DNA from: CAYXVU01 sp964468725
GTDB lineage: Bacteria > Acidobacteriota > Blastocatellia > UBA7656
DNA length: 42,470 nucleotides
Reading direction: 5' to 3'
Assembly: GCA_964468725.1 (NCBI GenBank)
Contig: CAYXVU010000020.1
Span: 1-42,470 of the forward strand
Part shown: positions 8,451-16,967 of the stretch, in pieces
How positions within the stretch are numbered: position 1 is the first letter of the stretch
Layout: each line of letters starts with the position of its first letter
The notes under the pieces: model-generated
What the model saw: the letters and a program-made list of their open reading frames with translations, nothing else
Told to the model about the DNA's origin: nothing
The model's database searches: none
Made by a program: the position numbers and the translations under genes

Positions 8451-8466
8451 AGCAAGCCCTGTGCCG
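8451..8466 (-). promoter_or_regulatory. Candidate sigma-54 promoter of pilin operon B
   Basis: On the minus strand the sequence is CGGCAC, five bases, then TTGCT. It fits the -24/-12 consensus TGGCAC-N5-TTGCW at all but the first base, including the invariant GG and GC with 10 bases between them. The predicted start is near 8440, about 60 bases before the FimT-like start codon. Sigma-54 control of pilin genes is well known in other bacteria. No enhancer-binding protein is encoded in the window. Confidence 0.6.
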
Positions 8467-9002
8467 TTACAAAGCACATAGCTTGTCAAAGACGGAAGGC
8501 CATCCCGGTGCTTGCTTCAGAAAAATCCAAACCGACAAATTCAACCCGCTAAAGACGGCTAGCGATACCCTGCGCAGGGGATTTCGAATCTTTGTGATGG
8601 ACGGGCAGGCGCAGGACATGTTCATCACACTGCTAACGCTTGAACAGCGACCCGAGATTTTTGACACGATTCTGCACATTTTTAGTAAGCCGCACCATAC
8701 TCGATAGGATAATTCTCCTGCTACTTAGCCTTTTTATCGTGACGGCTCGCCTTATGCTGATTTCTGACCTTATCTCTCTATCGAGAGCCAAAAGGCCTCA
8801 ACCTTCGTTTCATCTAGTAGTTTGGTCATTTCGACTGATCTATCAGGCAGTTTGACTTGGGAGTGGGAATCAGGAGAGGCGCGCACCGAGACAGTGGTTG
8901 TACGGTCTCAAGGATTCGCAACGATTGTCTTGGTCGCGTACAGTTGCCTGGGCGCGCGCCAGATCGAGGTCTACAATCTGCTACTACGGAGCAAGATAAG
9001 GG
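8467..9002. other. Intergenic region between the two minor-pilin operons
   Basis: About 540 bases with no convincing gene. It is visibly more AT-rich than the flanking genes. It contains a perfect 12-bp palindrome, CCCTGCGCAGGG (8568-8579). A GC-rich hairpin (GGCGCGCGCC at 8951-8960) about 45 bases past the PilX-A stop may serve as a weak terminator, although no T-run follows. A small plus-strand reading frame at 8483-8707 has no visible ribosome site. A sigma-54-dependent operon usually has activator sites 80-200 bases upstream, which would fall around 8520-8640. Confidence 0.5.
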
Positions 9003-10748
9003 TCAACGTTTGATTTGTCGCCACGAAAAGAGTTTGATCTTGCCTACCGAGTTTCCATCATTGAGCGTCAGGTTGAAATTTCCCGTTATCGTGTTGCGAT
9101 TGGGGTCGCCATTGACACCCTGCACAAGCGAGCCGTTGATATTGTTATTTCCGTAGGCGAGAACTTGTCCATCAATCGCCCCATTGGCGCTGAGGTCTAC
9201 GGCTTCTCCGGCAAAGCTGATGCCGGTAAACGTCACATTCGATTCCAAATCACCACGCACCATGATGTCTTCGACGGCAATCATCAGCACATCCAGTTGC
9301 ACAAAGGGAGGGAGGAAAGGAGTTTGCACATCGCGCAAATTCGCCGTCAGGTTCGGCGTCCCTTGAATGCTGATCGAGCCGGTGGCCATCATGGTGACTT
9401 CCAGCGGATTGGCATTGGAGCCGATGTTGCCGGTGATGCGAATGTTCCCGCCATTGGGGTTGTTGCTGGCAAAATTGTCTTGTCCGATGACATAGAAAGT
9501 GTGGCCATGTGCATTACTATTATTGGCAAACCCCCAATTGCTTGAGCTGTATGACCACCCGACGTCAGAAGGGCTGGCGACAACACCAGCCGTTCCTAGC
9601 CCATTGGCGTCGCGGAAGATGGTTACGGCAACCGCAGAGTTTTGACTGACATTGTTGCCTTGCCCCGGACCGGAATCTACAGCTGCGGCTAAAGAGGAAT
9701 AGGTGACATTCAGCCGTTCGGCCAGCCTGGCCAGCCGTTGTGTTCCCGGATTGCCATTGCCATTATTGAAGAGTTCATGGGCGCCATCTGCGAAACCGGG
9801 ATCGAGCAGCAAAACATCGGCTTTGCGAATCAGGAACTCTTGAATACGGGGGGAGGTATTGCCGCCGCCTGACGGAAGCGGTTCGGTCGTCACCAACGGC
9901 GGAATCTCAAATCGCCCTTGTCCGCCGCCATAAAAACCGCCGACGTGACCGGTGAAGGTTCCGGTGATCGTGCCGCTCGCCGTAGCCGTTTGTGCCACCC
10001 ACCAGTTTTGCCCGCCGCCATTTCCGGCGATAAGGTCTTGGTTGGAGTGAATCGCGCCATATGCGCCATTGACTTCGCTATTGCCGGAGATCTCCACATT
10101 GCGGTTGGCGACGAAGGCAGGGAAGGGCAGGAAGGCAATCCAACCCTCTAAGGTGACTGAAGCACTGACGTGCGTGCCGGTCGAATAGACCACCAGGCGA
10201 TTGTTCTTGTCTATGTTCGGATTGCTCGCATTGGGTGCGGTGACCTCTTTATAGGTGTTTCCGGGGTTGAAGTTTGGCACTCGCGGCAAAGCGGTTGAGG
10301 CCGTCGGCTCATCATCAATCAGGCTGACGCGATAAAAGGTCTCTTCCACTATCTCATTATCCGCATCACGCAGTCGGTGGCCGCGCGTGCCAGCAGGGTC
10401 TTCGTTGTCAATCATCAGGCTATTGGCAGCAAACTCCCCTGCATTCGCCGTCACAAAAGGGTTGTTGCCGTCCAGATAGTTTTGCGACAACGGGGTCGGT
10501 CGCAAAGCCAACAAGGTGGTGAAATCATCGCCCGTGTAATTGGAAACCAGACTCGCCGCATGGCTGAGACCGGCTTCAGCGGCCTGTAAGGCTGTCGTTT
10601 GAACCTTGTAGGTCTTGGTAACGCCCTGCTCGGATATCGCCGTCAGGCTCATGCCCATAGCCAATGCCAGCAACAAGGCCATTGTGATGAGCGCCATTAT
10701 CAGGGCAGCGCCGCGCTCGTCTTGATGTTGCAATCGTGCTTTGGTCAT
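9003..10748 (-). CDS. Large PilX/GspK-like minor pilin (operon A)
   Basis: A 581-residue PilX-like protein. The leader MTKARLQHQDERG is followed by AALIMALITMALLLALAMGMSL, with Met instead of Glu at +5, as in GspK/PilX tip subunits. The AAEAGLSHAASLV segment matches PilX N-terminal domains. The rest is Asn/Gly/Thr-rich, probably beta-structured, and contains NVEISGNSEVNGAYGAIHSN-type stretches. The ATG at 10748 has AGAGGGAAGAGAG upstream. An ATG at 10781 overlaps the PilW stop as ATGA but lacks a ribosome site and would add an odd leader. It is the last gene of operon A and the counterpart of the 4270-6294 gene, with little visible similarity beyond the N-terminus. Confidence 0.75.
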   Translation of the reverse strand: MTKARLQHQDERGAALIMALITMALLLALAMGMSLTAISEQGVTKTYKVQTTALQAAEAGLSHAASLVSNYTGDDFTTLLALRPTPLSQNYLDGNNPFVTANAGEFAANSLMIDNEDPAGTRGHRLRDADNEIVEETFYRVSLIDDEPTASTALPRVPNFNPGNTYKEVTAPNASNPNIDKNNRLVVYSTGTHVSASVTLEGWIAFLPFPAFVANRNVEISGNSEVNGAYGAIHSNQDLIAGNGGGQNWWVAQTATASGTITGTFTGHVGGFYGGGQGRFEIPPLVTTEPLPSGGGNTSPRIQEFLIRKADVLLLDPGFADGAHELFNNGNGNPGTQRLARLAERLNVTYSSLAAAVDSGPGQGNNVSQNSAVAVTIFRDANGLGTAGVVASPSDVGWSYSSSNWGFANNSNAHGHTFYVIGQDNFASNNPNGGNIRITGNIGSNANPLEVTMMATGSISIQGTPNLTANLRDVQTPFLPPFVQLDVLMIAVEDIMVRGDLESNVTFTGISFAGEAVDLSANGAIDGQVLAYGNNNINGSLVQGVNGDPNRNTITGNFNLTLNDGNSVGKIKLFSWRQIKR

Positions 10749-10777
10749 CTCTCTTCCCTCTTCTTTGGCCTCACTCC

Positions 10778-11407
10778 TCATCGGTTGCGTAATCGGATGG
10801 TGGCGGTATACTGCACTTCACGATAGCGCGGATCGTTATCAGCAATCCCTGCGGGTATGGCGATCACCTCCACCTGTATAGCTTTATTGGTGTAGCTCGA
10901 TCCTTGCGGGTCGGTAAATTTCAGACTACGGATATGATCGGCAATCGGGATACTGGTCGGGGGGGTGACGGTGTTATCATCCATAACAATCTGTCGGGTG
11001 TTGCTATCCAAACGGATGGTAACGTTTTCAGAAGTAACGATGACATCCGAGTTGGCCGAAACCGAAGTGAGGTTTTGCGCGTCGCCGTCCAGATCGCTGC
11101 GCAACTGTATCGCTAAAGCGGAGATCGCCGACCCGGAGGTGACGGTCGTGCCCGACAAGACGGCGAAGTTCGTCGGATTGACCGTTGTATTGGCGGTCGG
11201 ATTGGTGCCCGAACTGCGTAAAATTTCATTCAACCGGGCAACCGCAAACCGCGCATTGCGTTGCGCATCGGCATAGGCCTCTTCATAGCGGTAGATGCGC
11301 TGAAAATGCATGAGTAGGGTAAAGGCAATGCCCATAACGAGCACCAATACCATCAGCGAAACCATCGTTTCGATGAGAGAAAATCCGCCTTGATTTTGCC
11401 TATCCAT
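10778..11407 (-). CDS. PilW/GspJ-like minor pilin (operon A)
   Basis: A 209-residue minor pilin. The leader MDRQNQGG is followed by FSLIETMVSLMVLVLVMGIA (Glu at +5) and then DAQRNARFAVARLNEILRSSG, the PilW/GspJ signature region. AGGAG lies 5 bases before the ATG. The gene follows the PilV-like gene after 9 bases. It is about 120 residues shorter than its operon-B counterpart, so the two copies have diverged in their exposed domain. Confidence 0.87.
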   Translation of the reverse strand: MDRQNQGGFSLIETMVSLMVLVLVMGIAFTLLMHFQRIYRYEEAYADAQRNARFAVARLNEILRSSGTNPTANTTVNPTNFAVLSGTTVTSGSAISALAIQLRSDLDGDAQNLTSVSANSDVIVTSENVTIRLDSNTRQIVMDDNTVTPPTSIPIADHIRSLKFTDPQGSSYTNKAIQVEVIAIPAGIADNDPRYREVQYTATIRLRNR

Positions 11408-11416
11408 AGGGACTCC

Positions 11417-11995
11417 TTAATTACGTATGAGCATCGTTGAAACGACGAAGCCATCAGCGATACCGGGAAGTGCGTTCAACGCGACGACTTTGATCGTCAC
11501 CCGCCGCAAGTCTGGGGTAGTGGTTGCCGCGACTTTCCAAGTCACAATTAAATCACCCGCCGGTGTATTCGAAACCGTCGCGCGATGAGGGTTTGTCGAA
11601 TCGAGTTGGTAGTAAAAGACCTGCTCGCCCGTTGAGGGGCTGGGGTTGGTCGGAGAGGTCTGCATGCTAGTGACCGCGCTGGTCTGCACACCATCGCCTT
11701 CGGTCTCGACAACTCCCGGAGGGGAATAGAGTTCGCCTCCCAGCGTAACCATAGGAGACTCTGATGTCGCACTCCATACGGCGGTTCGCAACCGATCAAC
11801 TTGATCCTGTGCGACGGTGGCAAGGATGTTGATATTGTTTGATATCGAATTGGCGCGCGACACATAGACGGCGAAGCCAACAATAGAGACCAGACCGAAG
11901 AGGGTGACGACCAAAGCAATCAACATTTCGACCAGAGAAAACCCTGCTTCTTGGCGAAGATCAGCCTCTTGTGAATAGACAACCCTTTTCAGCAT
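11417..11995 (-). CDS. PilV/GspI-like minor pilin (operon A)
   Basis: A 192-residue minor pilin. An 18-residue leader ends in EAG, then FSLVEMLIALVVTLFGLVSI forms the prepilin helix with Glu at +5. The ATG at 11995 is chosen over an upstream in-frame start because AGAGAGG stands 6 bases upstream and the leader length is normal. It follows the FimT-like gene after 16 bases. Family assignment rests on the prepilin signature and on gene order. Confidence 0.83.
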   Translation of the reverse strand: MLKRVVYSQEADLRQEAGFSLVEMLIALVVTLFGLVSIVGFAVYVSRANSISNNINILATVAQDQVDRLRTAVWSATSESPMVTLGGELYSPPGVVETEGDGVQTSAVTSMQTSPTNPSPSTGEQVFYYQLDSTNPHRATVSNTPAGDLIVTWKVAATTTPDLRRVTIKVVALNALPGIADGFVVSTMLIRN

Positions 11996-12011
11996 AAACA
12001 GCCTCTCTCCC

Positions 12012-12560
12012 TCATTCGACACTCACTTTGCCGCGCAAGTTGACGCGGACGGTGATAGTGCGGTTCCCCCGTTGCAAAGTGATGACTCGCGCTAAATCTC
12101 CAATGGGCAACTCACCACGTGAAGAGAAAGTGATACGCATCGGCTGGTTTTCCGGAAACGTTGTTGTGACACCTGTCGGCAGCGATCCCGTATAGTAATT
12201 GGTCGCAGGGTCATCCGGGTCAGTCGTCTCCGGCACGCCATCGCCCGTCGGGCCAGTGAAGTCAAAACCATAAAGTCCCGACGCATTATTGAACGAGAAG
12301 GTCACATTTCGGTTCTTTGCGATTGCCAACGCTCGCACCGCCGCGATCCGTTCCGCCAAATGGTCGGCGGCACTACGCAGATTGTAGGCGGCAAGCGAGT
12401 TGCTAATAACCGGCAACGAAAAGGCAATGACGATAGCAATGATGAGCACCACCATGACCAGTTCGATCACGGATAAACCGGCTTCGGTGTTCTGGCTCTC
12501 CAAACTCTTCCACTGGCGCTGAGGTATGACAATCATCCCCGTCTTTTCCTTTCGTTCCAT
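12012..12560 (-). CDS. FimT/GspH-like minor pilin (operon A)
   Basis: A 182-residue minor pilin. A 28-residue leader ends in EAG, then LSVIELVMVVLIIAIVIAFS (Glu at +5), then LPVISNSLAAYNLRSAADHLAERI, the usual GspH/FimT continuation. Start choice: an ATG at 12593 lies only about 6 bases from the transcription start predicted from the sigma-54 site at 12610-12625. The ATG at 12560 gives a 39-base leader with AGAGGAAAAGG before it and is preferred; an ATG at 12536 is also possible. It is the first gene of operon A. Confidence 0.82.
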   Translation of the reverse strand: MERKEKTGMIVIPQRQWKSLESQNTEAGLSVIELVMVVLIIAIVIAFSLPVISNSLAAYNLRSAADHLAERIAAVRALAIAKNRNVTFSFNNASGLYGFDFTGPTGDGVPETTDPDDPATNYYTGSLPTGVTTTFPENQPMRITFSSRGELPIGDLARVITLQRGNRTITVRVNLRGKVSVE

Positions 12561-12609
12561 CACCTTTTCCTCTGCTTGGAGCGGCGTTGGCATCTGCACA
12601 TCCTATCTG

Positions 12610-12625
12610 TGCAAGGCTTATTCCT
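12610..12625 (-). promoter_or_regulatory. Candidate sigma-54 promoter of pilin operon A
   Basis: The minus strand reads AGGAAT, five bases, then TTGCA. The invariant GG and GC are separated by the required 10 bases and the -12 box is a perfect TTGCA, but the -24 box matches TGGCAC at only three positions. Its value comes from the same position and spacing relative to the first pilin gene as the stronger site at 8451-8466. The predicted start is near 12599. Confidence 0.45.
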
Positions 12626-12892
12626 CAGACTCATCCGCTAGCGCCTCTCCGCCTGTTTGCCGCGCCTGAGTAAGCCTCGATCTCACCCTGAGTATTCCTG
12701 TATGTTCGCCTGGTTAGGCCATTAACTTGAGGGGTTTCGGCTCTCTGCCTGCTGGGTGCGTTGCGACTGGCACGGTTGCGATGCCTCTTGGCCGAACAGC
12801 CGACACCATTGGCCGACGTTACCGAAGCACACGGTTTGAACAGGTGCTGCATTAGGATGAATGCAAGAATCTGATTGGGAGGGATGTCCCAC
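12626..12892. other. Intergenic region between histidine kinase and pilin operon A
   Basis: Noncoding. A small hairpin (GCATT/AATGC, 12849-12864) lies about 30 bases past the kinase stop and could be a weak terminator. CTGAGTA occurs twice around 12666-12697. I looked for the conserved core of c-di-GMP (GEMM) riboswitches, which can precede pilus genes, and did not find it. Confidence 0.4.
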
Positions 12893-14827
12893 TCAAGAAG
12901 CGGGCGAATAGGGGTCAGAGACGGCCAGTAATTCGCGCACTCTGCTCAACAACACATCGTGCGTGAAGGGCTTTTGCAGAAAGTTCAAGCTCTCATTTTC
13001 GACGCCATGCCGTGCCAACACGTCACTGGCATAGCCGGAGATATAGAGCACCGTAATCTCTGGCTGTTGACTGCGCAACTGACGGATGAACTCGCGCCCG
13101 CTCATATGCGGCATGACGACATCGGTAATCACCAGATCAATGCGCCCGCCATGCTCTTCGCAAAGTTTGAGCGCCTCTTTGCCGTTGGCGGCATCAATCA
13201 CCGTGTGGCCTTCCAGGTGGAAGATGCCGCGCATCAGTTGGCGCACCACATCTTCATTTTCAACCAGCAGGATCGTAGCGGCTTGCCCCGCCTGCGATGC
13301 CGCAGCCTTGTGCAGCGGCGGCGGCGGGGACGAGTCCGGCAGTTGAGGAAAGTAGATGCGAAAGACAGTGCCTTCGTTGAGTTGGCTCTCCACCTGAATA
13401 TCGCCGCCGCTTTGATGGACAATGCCGTACACGGTTGACAGTCCGAGTCCTGTGCCTTTCCCTTCCTCTTTGGTCGTAAAGAAGGGTTCGAAAATCTGTG
13501 ACATGGTCTCTTTATCCATGCCGCAACCGGTATCGCTGACCGCTAACATCGCATAGGTGCCTTCCTGGATACCGGCGTGCAGGCCGAAGCGTCTCAACTC
13601 GCTGACCTCAACGCGCGTCGTCTCGACCGTCACCTTGCCGCCTTGAGCTATAGCATCGCGCGCATTGATGACCAGATTCATAATCACTTGTTCGATCTGT
13701 CCGGGGTCGGCTTGAATATTGCCCAATTGCGCATCCAGGCGGACGCTGAATTCAATATCCTCGCCGATCAGATTCATGAGCATCGCCACCATGTCGGTCA
13801 CTACCTGATTGAGGCTCATGACTTGCGGTTTGAGAATCTGTTTGCGGCTGAAGGCCAGCAACTGTCGGGTCAGAGAGGCCGCCCGGTTGCCTGCTTTATG
13901 AATCTCTTCGATATGTTGGCGTAGCGGGTCTTGCGCATCGAGTTTATGTAAGAGGAGATCGCTATAGATCAAGATCGCCGTCAGCAGGTTGTTAAAGTCG
14001 TGCGCCACGCCGCCTGCCAAGCGACCAATGGCCTCCATCTTTTGCGAGTGACGCAACTGCTCTTCGATAAAATCGGCACGCTGATTGGCGCTCTCGACCT
14101 TCTCAAAATAGGTGCGATAGAAGAGATAGACGAACATCATCGCGCCGACGGCGATCAGAAAACTGGAATAACCGAAGCGCCCGACCAGAAGATACACGCC
14201 CAGAGCCGACAACCCGCTTGCGCCATAGCTGATTGATGTCCATAACCCGTTCTCTTTCCATACTCGCCAGAAGGATTCGTTAGTGGAGATGGCTAGATAA
14301 GCCGCGATCAACGAGGTGGAGAGAATAAAGTAGCCGAGCGTCAGCAATCCCAACGCCCCGACCAACTGGGTCAGCGTCAGGTCGGTCGTGCGCTCGCCAA
14401 AGGGCGGAAAGAAGAGGGTCGCCAGCCAACAAGCTCCTTGCATGGCAACAATCAAAGTGGCGGTGTTGTATAAAACCTTGCGAACGCTGCGCGTCATGCG
14501 CAGCGAAGCGAAAGCGGCTTCCGCCATGGCGGTCAGAACCGCCGCCGCCGCTCCGAAAAATAGGGCGGTTGCGAAGGTGATGGTATCGCCGAGCGTAATT
14601 CTGGCCTTCACTCTCGGAATGGAGATGACGACGACGGGCGAAACGAGTACGACCAGCGCCACCATGGCGAGCCACCAGTAATTCGTCAAGGGCAGTTGCT
14701 TGAAGAGGGCGCGGGCAGCCAGGAAGATGCCGGTTGCAATGACAGCATAGCTCCAGATGGTCAGCTTCGGAACCGGCTCTTGTGCCATCTGTATGTGACC
14801 CGCAATAACCGTGTTTACCCTTTTCAC
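12893..14827 (-). CDS. Membrane-bound hybrid histidine kinase with receiver domain
   Basis: A 644-residue hybrid sensor kinase. About seven membrane helices (20-240) are followed by a HisKA domain with the phosphoacceptor in VAHDFNN (H276). The HATPase domain has NLVINARDAI (N388), DTGCGM (432-437) and GKGTGLGLS (456-464). A C-terminal receiver domain (516-635) has ED near 524-525, D569 in DLVITDVVMP and a conserved Lys in FLQKPF. The PAS-free, HDFNN-type layout is common in Acidobacteria and delta-proteobacteria. The start used is GTG at 14827; an ATG at 14788 is an alternative, and neither has a strong ribosome site. It lies 62 bases downstream of the subtilase gene on the same strand, so the two may be co-transcribed. 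The signal sensed is unknown; no periplasmic sensor domain is evident. Confidence 0.9.
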   Translation of the reverse strand: MKRVNTVIAGHIQMAQEPVPKLTIWSYAVIATGIFLAARALFKQLPLTNYWWLAMVALVVLVSPVVVISIPRVKARITLGDTITFATALFFGAAAAVLTAMAEAAFASLRMTRSVRKVLYNTATLIVAMQGACWLATLFFPPFGERTTDLTLTQLVGALGLLTLGYFILSTSLIAAYLAISTNESFWRVWKENGLWTSISYGASGLSALGVYLLVGRFGYSSFLIAVGAMMFVYLFYRTYFEKVESANQRADFIEEQLRHSQKMEAIGRLAGGVAHDFNNLLTAILIYSDLLLHKLDAQDPLRQHIEEIHKAGNRAASLTRQLLAFSRKQILKPQVMSLNQVVTDMVAMLMNLIGEDIEFSVRLDAQLGNIQADPGQIEQVIMNLVINARDAIAQGGKVTVETTRVEVSELRRFGLHAGIQEGTYAMLAVSDTGCGMDKETMSQIFEPFFTTKEEGKGTGLGLSTVYGIVHQSGGDIQVESQLNEGTVFRIYFPQLPDSSPPPPLHKAAASQAGQAATILLVENEDVVRQLMRGIFHLEGHTVIDAANGKEALKLCEEHGGRIDLVITDVVMPHMSGREFIRQLRSQQPEITVLYISGYASDVLARHGVENESLNFLQKPFTHDVLLSRVRELLAVSDPYSPAS

Positions 14828-14889
14828 GTTGACTCAGGAATGGGAAAGAATTGGGCGCTGACTCCTCTCCCGATCAGGAACAGAGTGCG

Positions 14890-16812
14890 TTAGGGCTCGT
14901 CTGGAACCGCCATCATACAAGCGGTATTCTCACCATAGCGAAGAACCGATTGAGATAAGGCCAATAAGCTAGTCGGAGAGACGGATGAAACAAGGAAATA
15001 ATCAGATTTCAACACCCCATCGGACAGCAGCATGGCATCCGACAACAGCATCGCATCTGACAGCAACATCGCATCCAGGAAGAGAGTGCCGTCCGGGAAG
15101 GTGCCACCGTCAGAGAGCAACATCGCGTCCGACAGCAGCATCGCGTCCGACAGCAGCATCGCGTCGGGGACAAGTTGCCCATCTATGATGATTACGCCAT
15201 CCGACAGCAGCATCGCCGTCCCATAGATCCCTTGGTAACGGGTAATCAGGCTGGTGCCTCGAATCTCGTTCCAACGCTGGATAATCAAACCGCTCCACGC
15301 AAAGGTTTCGCCGGCAATCGTCGTGGTCGGCTGTGGCGGTGCGTCCGTCAGAAGCAGGCTGCCGATTGGCAGCCCGACAAGGTCTTGCCGAATCAACCCG
15401 GCAAGGCGAGTTGCCCCTTCGACATTTACGCTTCCCGCGCCTTGCTCAAACCGGTTAAAGCCCGGAATCTCTTGTGCTGTGTACTGTAAAACCGCTTTGA
15501 CGAGGTTAGGTGTAAGCGACGGATTGCGTTGCAAAAGGAGAGCGACGGCTCCGGCCACGGCAGGTGATGCGACCGAGGTACCGCTCAAATACATTTGTGC
15601 TCGATGGGTGTTGACCCCCATCGTCGCATCCAACTCTGGATAGTCAGTCACTAACTTATTGCCGGGCGCTTGCGCTTCGATCAACCGATTGCCGGGCGCG
15701 ACCAACTCCGGTTTGATGAAGTTATCGTAGTGCCGCTGTCCGGCTTCATCCGTATAGAAGCCTCTGGTCGGGCCGCGCGAGCTGTAGGTCGCAATCGCAT
15801 CATCCGAGCGCGCATCGGTCCCTTTGGTGTTGGTAGCTCCCACCGTGATGACGGACGGCTCAATGCCCGGAGAATGGATGGCTCCGTAAACTTTATTGCC
15901 CTGCGAATCTTTGCCAAGATTCCCGGCGGCTACACAAACCACTAATCCCATATCGAAAGCGCGTCGCGCCGCCCGGCACAACGGATCGTTGCGGTAGGAA
16001 TCAATCGCCGTGGCTCCGAAACTCAGATTGAGAACCTTGATGTTATAAAGGGCTCGATTGCTGATACACCAATCAATGCCTGCGATGGCATTGGAGGCAT
16101 ACCCGATGCCCTGCGAATCGAGCACGCGAACATTGAGCAGGTTGGCTGCCGGAGCGATGCCCGTGTAGGCGCCGTGGGCAATTTGCGAATTACTGGCTGC
16201 CATCGCCGCTACGTGTGTGCCATGTCCGTAGGGGTCATCCACACGGCTTTCGCCCGTGAAGTCTATGCTGGCCAAAACGCGCGAGGTGAAATCCGATGCG
16301 CGAAACCCATGATGCGAGTCGTTGATCCCCGAATCCAGAATGGCGATGCCGATGCCTTTGCCATCGAGCGGGTTGACCGAGTTCGGGCTACTGACCGCTC
16401 GCGCCTGATCGCTGCCAGTTGTCGTTTCCAGATGCCCCGTAACCTGTATCGGTCGGTCAGCACAGATATAGGCGACATCCGACCGCGCGGCTAAAGCGGT
16501 GATGGCTTGCGGCGGCACTTCCAGACTGACTAGGTTGAGGTTCTGATACTGCTTTTTTACAATGCCGCCGCCGAGGCTGACGGCGCGTGACAGTTGATTG
16601 GTAAAATTGCTGCTCGGTTCAAGGATGATTCGAATGCGTCCGGACTGCGGATTTGTTGGGTTCAACAAGTCTGGGGAAATTTTTTGATTACGTGGCGGCG
16701 CGTCGGCAGCGACCGGTTGCGCAGGAAGGCCTGTCGGCAACAGCCCGCACGTGCAGCATAGGGCAATAACCAGTACCAAGAAGGTTCGACTGATGGGCTT
16801 GTCGTTTCTCAT
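14890..16812 (-). CDS. Exported subtilisin-family (S8) protease with AMLLSD repeats
   Basis: A 640-residue secreted protease. A Sec signal peptide (about 1-32, TFLVLVIALCCTCGLL core) is followed by an inhibitor-like propeptide (about 58-125). The S8 catalytic domain has D160 (AILDSGIND), H197 (YGHGTHVAA), oxyanion N298 (VAAGN) and S413 (SGTSVASP). All active-site residues are present, so it is probably active. After the catalytic domain comes a C-terminal stretch with seven AMLLSD hexapeptides in two triplets and a single. The ATG at 16812 is preferred over an upstream TTG because it places the signal peptide at the N-terminus. A promoter candidate lies at 16896-16923, and the hybrid histidine kinase gene follows after 62 bases. 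The substrate is unknown. Confidence 0.9.
   Translation of the reverse strand: MRNDKPISRTFLVLVIALCCTCGLLPTGLPAQPVAADAPPRNQKISPDLLNPTNPQSGRIRIILEPSSNFTNQLSRAVSLGGGIVKKQYQNLNLVSLEVPPQAITALAARSDVAYICADRPIQVTGHLETTTGSDQARAVSSPNSVNPLDGKGIGIAILDSGINDSHHGFRASDFTSRVLASIDFTGESRVDDPYGHGTHVAAMAASNSQIAHGAYTGIAPAANLLNVRVLDSQGIGYASNAIAGIDWCISNRALYNIKVLNLSFGATAIDSYRNDPLCRAARRAFDMGLVVCVAAGNLGKDSQGNKVYGAIHSPGIEPSVITVGATNTKGTDARSDDAIATYSSRGPTRGFYTDEAGQRHYDNFIKPELVAPGNRLIEAQAPGNKLVTDYPELDATMGVNTHRAQMYLSGTSVASPAVAGAVALLLQRNPSLTPNLVKAVLQYTAQEIPGFNRFEQGAGSVNVEGATRLAGLIRQDLVGLPIGSLLLTDAPPQPTTTIAGETFAWSGLIIQRWNEIRGTSLITRYQGIYGTAMLLSDGVIIIDGQLVPDAMLLSDAMLLSDAMLLSDGGTFPDGTLFLDAMLLSDAMLLSDAMLLSDGVLKSDYFLVSSVSPTSLLALSQSVLRYGENTACMMAVPDEP
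15019..15216. repeat. Coding tandem repeats, 18-bp unit, encoding (AMLLSD)n
   Basis: Two triplets of near-identical 18-bp units (about 15020-15074 and 15113-15172) and a further single unit (about 15199-15216) encode AMLLSD hexapeptides on the minus strand. They are separated by related but diverged hexapeptides such as GTFPDG and GTLFLD. The third base is largely conserved too, indicating recent expansion. Confidence 0.85.
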
Positions 16813-16895
16813 CTCAAGGGCGCAGCTTGCGGAAACGAAAGTTACGCAAAGCAAATTTTAGTGTTGGCAGAAGGGGCACACAAGCTCGCCCGATT

Positions 16896-16923
16896 ATTAT
16901 ATGCATTTCTGGCAAATTACCAA
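16896..16923 (-). promoter_or_regulatory. Candidate sigma-70 promoter for the S8 protease gene
   Basis: A perfect TATAAT (-10) on the minus strand at 16896-16901 has TTGGTA (4 of 6) as -35 at 16918-16923, 16 bases away. It would give a leader of about 75 bases before the ATG at 16812. Confidence 0.45.
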
Positions 16924-16939
16924 TACAATTTCTCTCTGC

Positions 16940-16967
16940 TTGCGTTGCCGCGATCTCTTGTTACAAT
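16940..16967 (+). promoter_or_regulatory. Candidate sigma-70 promoter for the response regulator gene
   Basis: TTGCGT (-35) at 16940-16945, 16-base spacer, TACAAT (-10, 5 of 6) at 16962-16967, upstream of the ATG at 17063. It is divergent from the protease promoter, so the two may share regulatory sites. Confidence 0.4.

Noticed and set aside
8483..8707. Possible 74-residue plus-strand gene in the pilin intergenic region
   Set aside because: No ribosome binding site, no recognisable domain, and a frame of similar length is open on the other strand. Left as unannotated but mentioned in the intergenic entry.
12626..12892. c-di-GMP (GEMM) riboswitch before pilin operon A
   Set aside because: Such riboswitches can precede pilus genes, but the conserved GGGCAAACC, GACGCAAAGCC and tetraloop-receptor elements are not present.
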